A stretch of 64,000 nucleotides of DNA from contig JBFELO010000007.1 in assembly GCA_041552055.1 (NCBI GenBank), positions 1-64,000 of the forward strand, given 5' to 3'. The position numbers and the translations under genes are program-made. How positions within the stretch are numbered: the first letter of the stretch is position 1; each line of letters begins with the position of its first letter. This stretch comes from JBFELO01 sp041552055. GTDB lineage: Bacteria; Acidobacteriota; Thermoanaerobaculia; Thermoanaerobaculales; Sulfomarinibacteraceae. The notes under the pieces were generated by a model. The model did no database searches, had not been told where the DNA came from, and was given only the letters and a program-made list of their open reading frames with translations. Shown one piece after another: positions 63,059 to 64,000 of this stretch.

Positions 63059-64000
63059 CTAGTCAGAATCTCGAAGGCGTTCCTGGAAGAGCTCACCGAG
63101 CTCTGCGAGCGCGTCGAGGTCGGTCGGTTCGTCTTCGAAAAGGGGCAACACCACGAGTGGGTGTGAGCTGCCGAGCAGCGACTGCAGCTCCCGCACTCCC
63201 TGATGGTCCCGTTCGCCGAGCCAGGCCAACAGGTGGCGGCCGTCGATCTTGCCGGGACCGAGATCGCGGGGGGTGGTGTCGCCGGGGACGGCAGGGTGCA
63301 CCCTGTTGACCACGACCGGACCCAGTCGGTAGCCGGCCTCCTTGAGGCGGCGGGCAAAGAACAGGGTGTCGGCCACGCGTTGGTGGCCGGGACCGCTGAC
63401 CAGTACGAAAACGGTGTTTTCGGAACGGAGGAGTTGCTGCACCTCGACGGCGCGCTCGCGGAAGCCGTCGTACAGCGGCGCGAACGCCTGGAAGAACTCG
63501 GCCATGTCGCGCAGCAGCTCCAAGCCGACCATGCGGTCGAAAAACGTCTCCACGTTGCGTCCGACCAGCCCGAGCTTCGACGTGGCGCGGAGCTTGCCGT
63601 CGGCGTCGAACCATGGTTTTAGGGCGATCCGTGTCGCTCCGCTGTCGAGGAAGCCGACGATCCGTTCAGGGGCGCCGAGGAAGTCGAGGGCCTGGCGGGT
63701 GGGCGGGGTGTCGAGGATCACGCGGTCGTGCTTCGCCTCGGCGGCGACCTCGAACAGACGCTCCGAGGCCATGTACTCCAGGACTCCGGCCAGGCCGCCG
63801 GAGAGCTGGGCGTAGAACCTGTTGGTGAGGATTCTGTCGCGCGCCCCCCGATCCGGAGCGTACCGCTCGATGAGCCGGTCGAAGGTGCGTTGGGCGTCGA
63901 GCAGGCTCGCCCACAGTCGACCGTCGGTGCGCGAGGCGACCTCGGTCTCGACGTCGCGGGCCGAGTCGTCGACGCCGAGGGCATCCTTCAGGCGCAGCGA
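63059..64000 (-). CDS. ArsA-family ATPase, C-terminal part (5' end outside window)
   Basis: The frame stays open to the right edge, giving about 313 residues without the N-terminal P-loop. Visible family motifs are DRVILDTPPTRQALDFL, FDRLIERYAPDRGARDRILT (upstream of 63772, read through the apparent start) and VVVNRVHPAVPGDTTPR. ArsA/Get3-type ATPases drive arsenite export or membrane-protein targeting; many bacterial members are of unknown role. An internal ATG at 63772 is not the real start. Confidence 0.85.
   Translation of the reverse strand, partial: SLRLKDALGVDDSARDVETEVASRTDGRLWASLLDAQRTFDRLIERYAPDRGARDRILTNRFYAQLSGGLAGVLEYMASERLFEVAAEAKHDRVILDTPPTRQALDFLGAPERIVGFLDSGATRIALKPWFDADGKLRATSKLGLVGRNVETFFDRMVGLELLRDMAEFFQAFAPLYDGFRERAVEVQQLLRSENTVFVLVSGPGHQRVADTLFFARRLKEAGYRLGPVVVNRVHPAVPGDTTPRDLGPGKIDGRHLLAWLGERDHQGVRELQSLLGSSHPLVVLPLFEDEPTDLDALAELGELFQERLRDSD

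Overview
The window is GC-rich (about two thirds G+C by eye) and bacterial. It looks like a didermal, aerobic, non-phototrophic organism, most probably an Acidobacteriota-type lineage. This is an inference from gene content: an alternative complex III operon instead of bc1, DUF6599, DUF362, DUF4097 and DUF6600 proteins, an IPTL-CTERM sorting tail, a winged-helix/FHA regulator, sulfatase-like lipoproteins ending in a L-x-A-L-G-Y motif, and many Tat or lipoprotein signals. No rRNA, IS element, prophage or CRISPR array was seen. One tRNA, Leu(CAA), is present.

Layout. 0-5.6 kb: end of a LOG-family gene, an OPT transporter, and a TPR/DUF4097/DUF4097 operon. 5.7-13.3 kb: a Trp-rich DUF6600 protein, an exported glycosylasparaginase divergent from a lipoprotein isoaspartyl methyltransferase, a PurF-type amidophosphoribosyltransferase, a CysQ-like phosphatase and an unknown protein. 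13.4-22.0 kb: an envelope cluster with three sulfatase-fold lipoproteins that have Thr where formylglycine-Cys is expected, plus an SGNH protein, a DUF6599 lipoprotein and a DUF362 protein. 22-27.8 kb: a Cys/Met-type PLP enzyme, glycogen synthase, an IPTL-CTERM protein and threonine aldolase. 27.9-35.9 kb: the alternative complex III operon, in which ActC and ActD are fused. 36-36.7 kb: a hairpin-rich stretch without a convincing gene. 36.7-44.2 kb: a secreted protein, a phospholipase D-like protein, FxsA, a possible Swt1-HEPN-like protein, and two translationally coupled citrate synthase paralogues, one lacking catalytic residues. 44.5-61.3 kb: large secreted proteins (PA/PKD; Asp-box/MopE/HYR; a frameshifted repeat protein; M14 carboxypeptidase; beta-helix), interrupted by an ArsR-FmdB pair, tRNA-Leu, an FAD oxidase and a DUF423 protein. 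61.6-64 kb: a winged-helix/FHA regulator, a small putative zincin and an ArsA-family ATPase cut by the right edge.

How genes work together. The act operon moves electrons from quinol to a cytochrome c or oxidase. The 13-22 kb cluster probably acts on envelope phosphate or sulfate esters or acylated polymers. Several genes appear to be transcribed from promoters whose -10 box lies 6-8 nt from the start codon, suggesting leaderless mRNAs. Others have strong GGAGG-type sites.

Noncoding DNA is unusually patterned. There are at least seven heptanucleotide tandem arrays, five hexanucleotide GTNTCC-type tracts (three of them paired as long hairpins), and two copies of a roughly 120 bp inverted-repeat element 50 kb apart.
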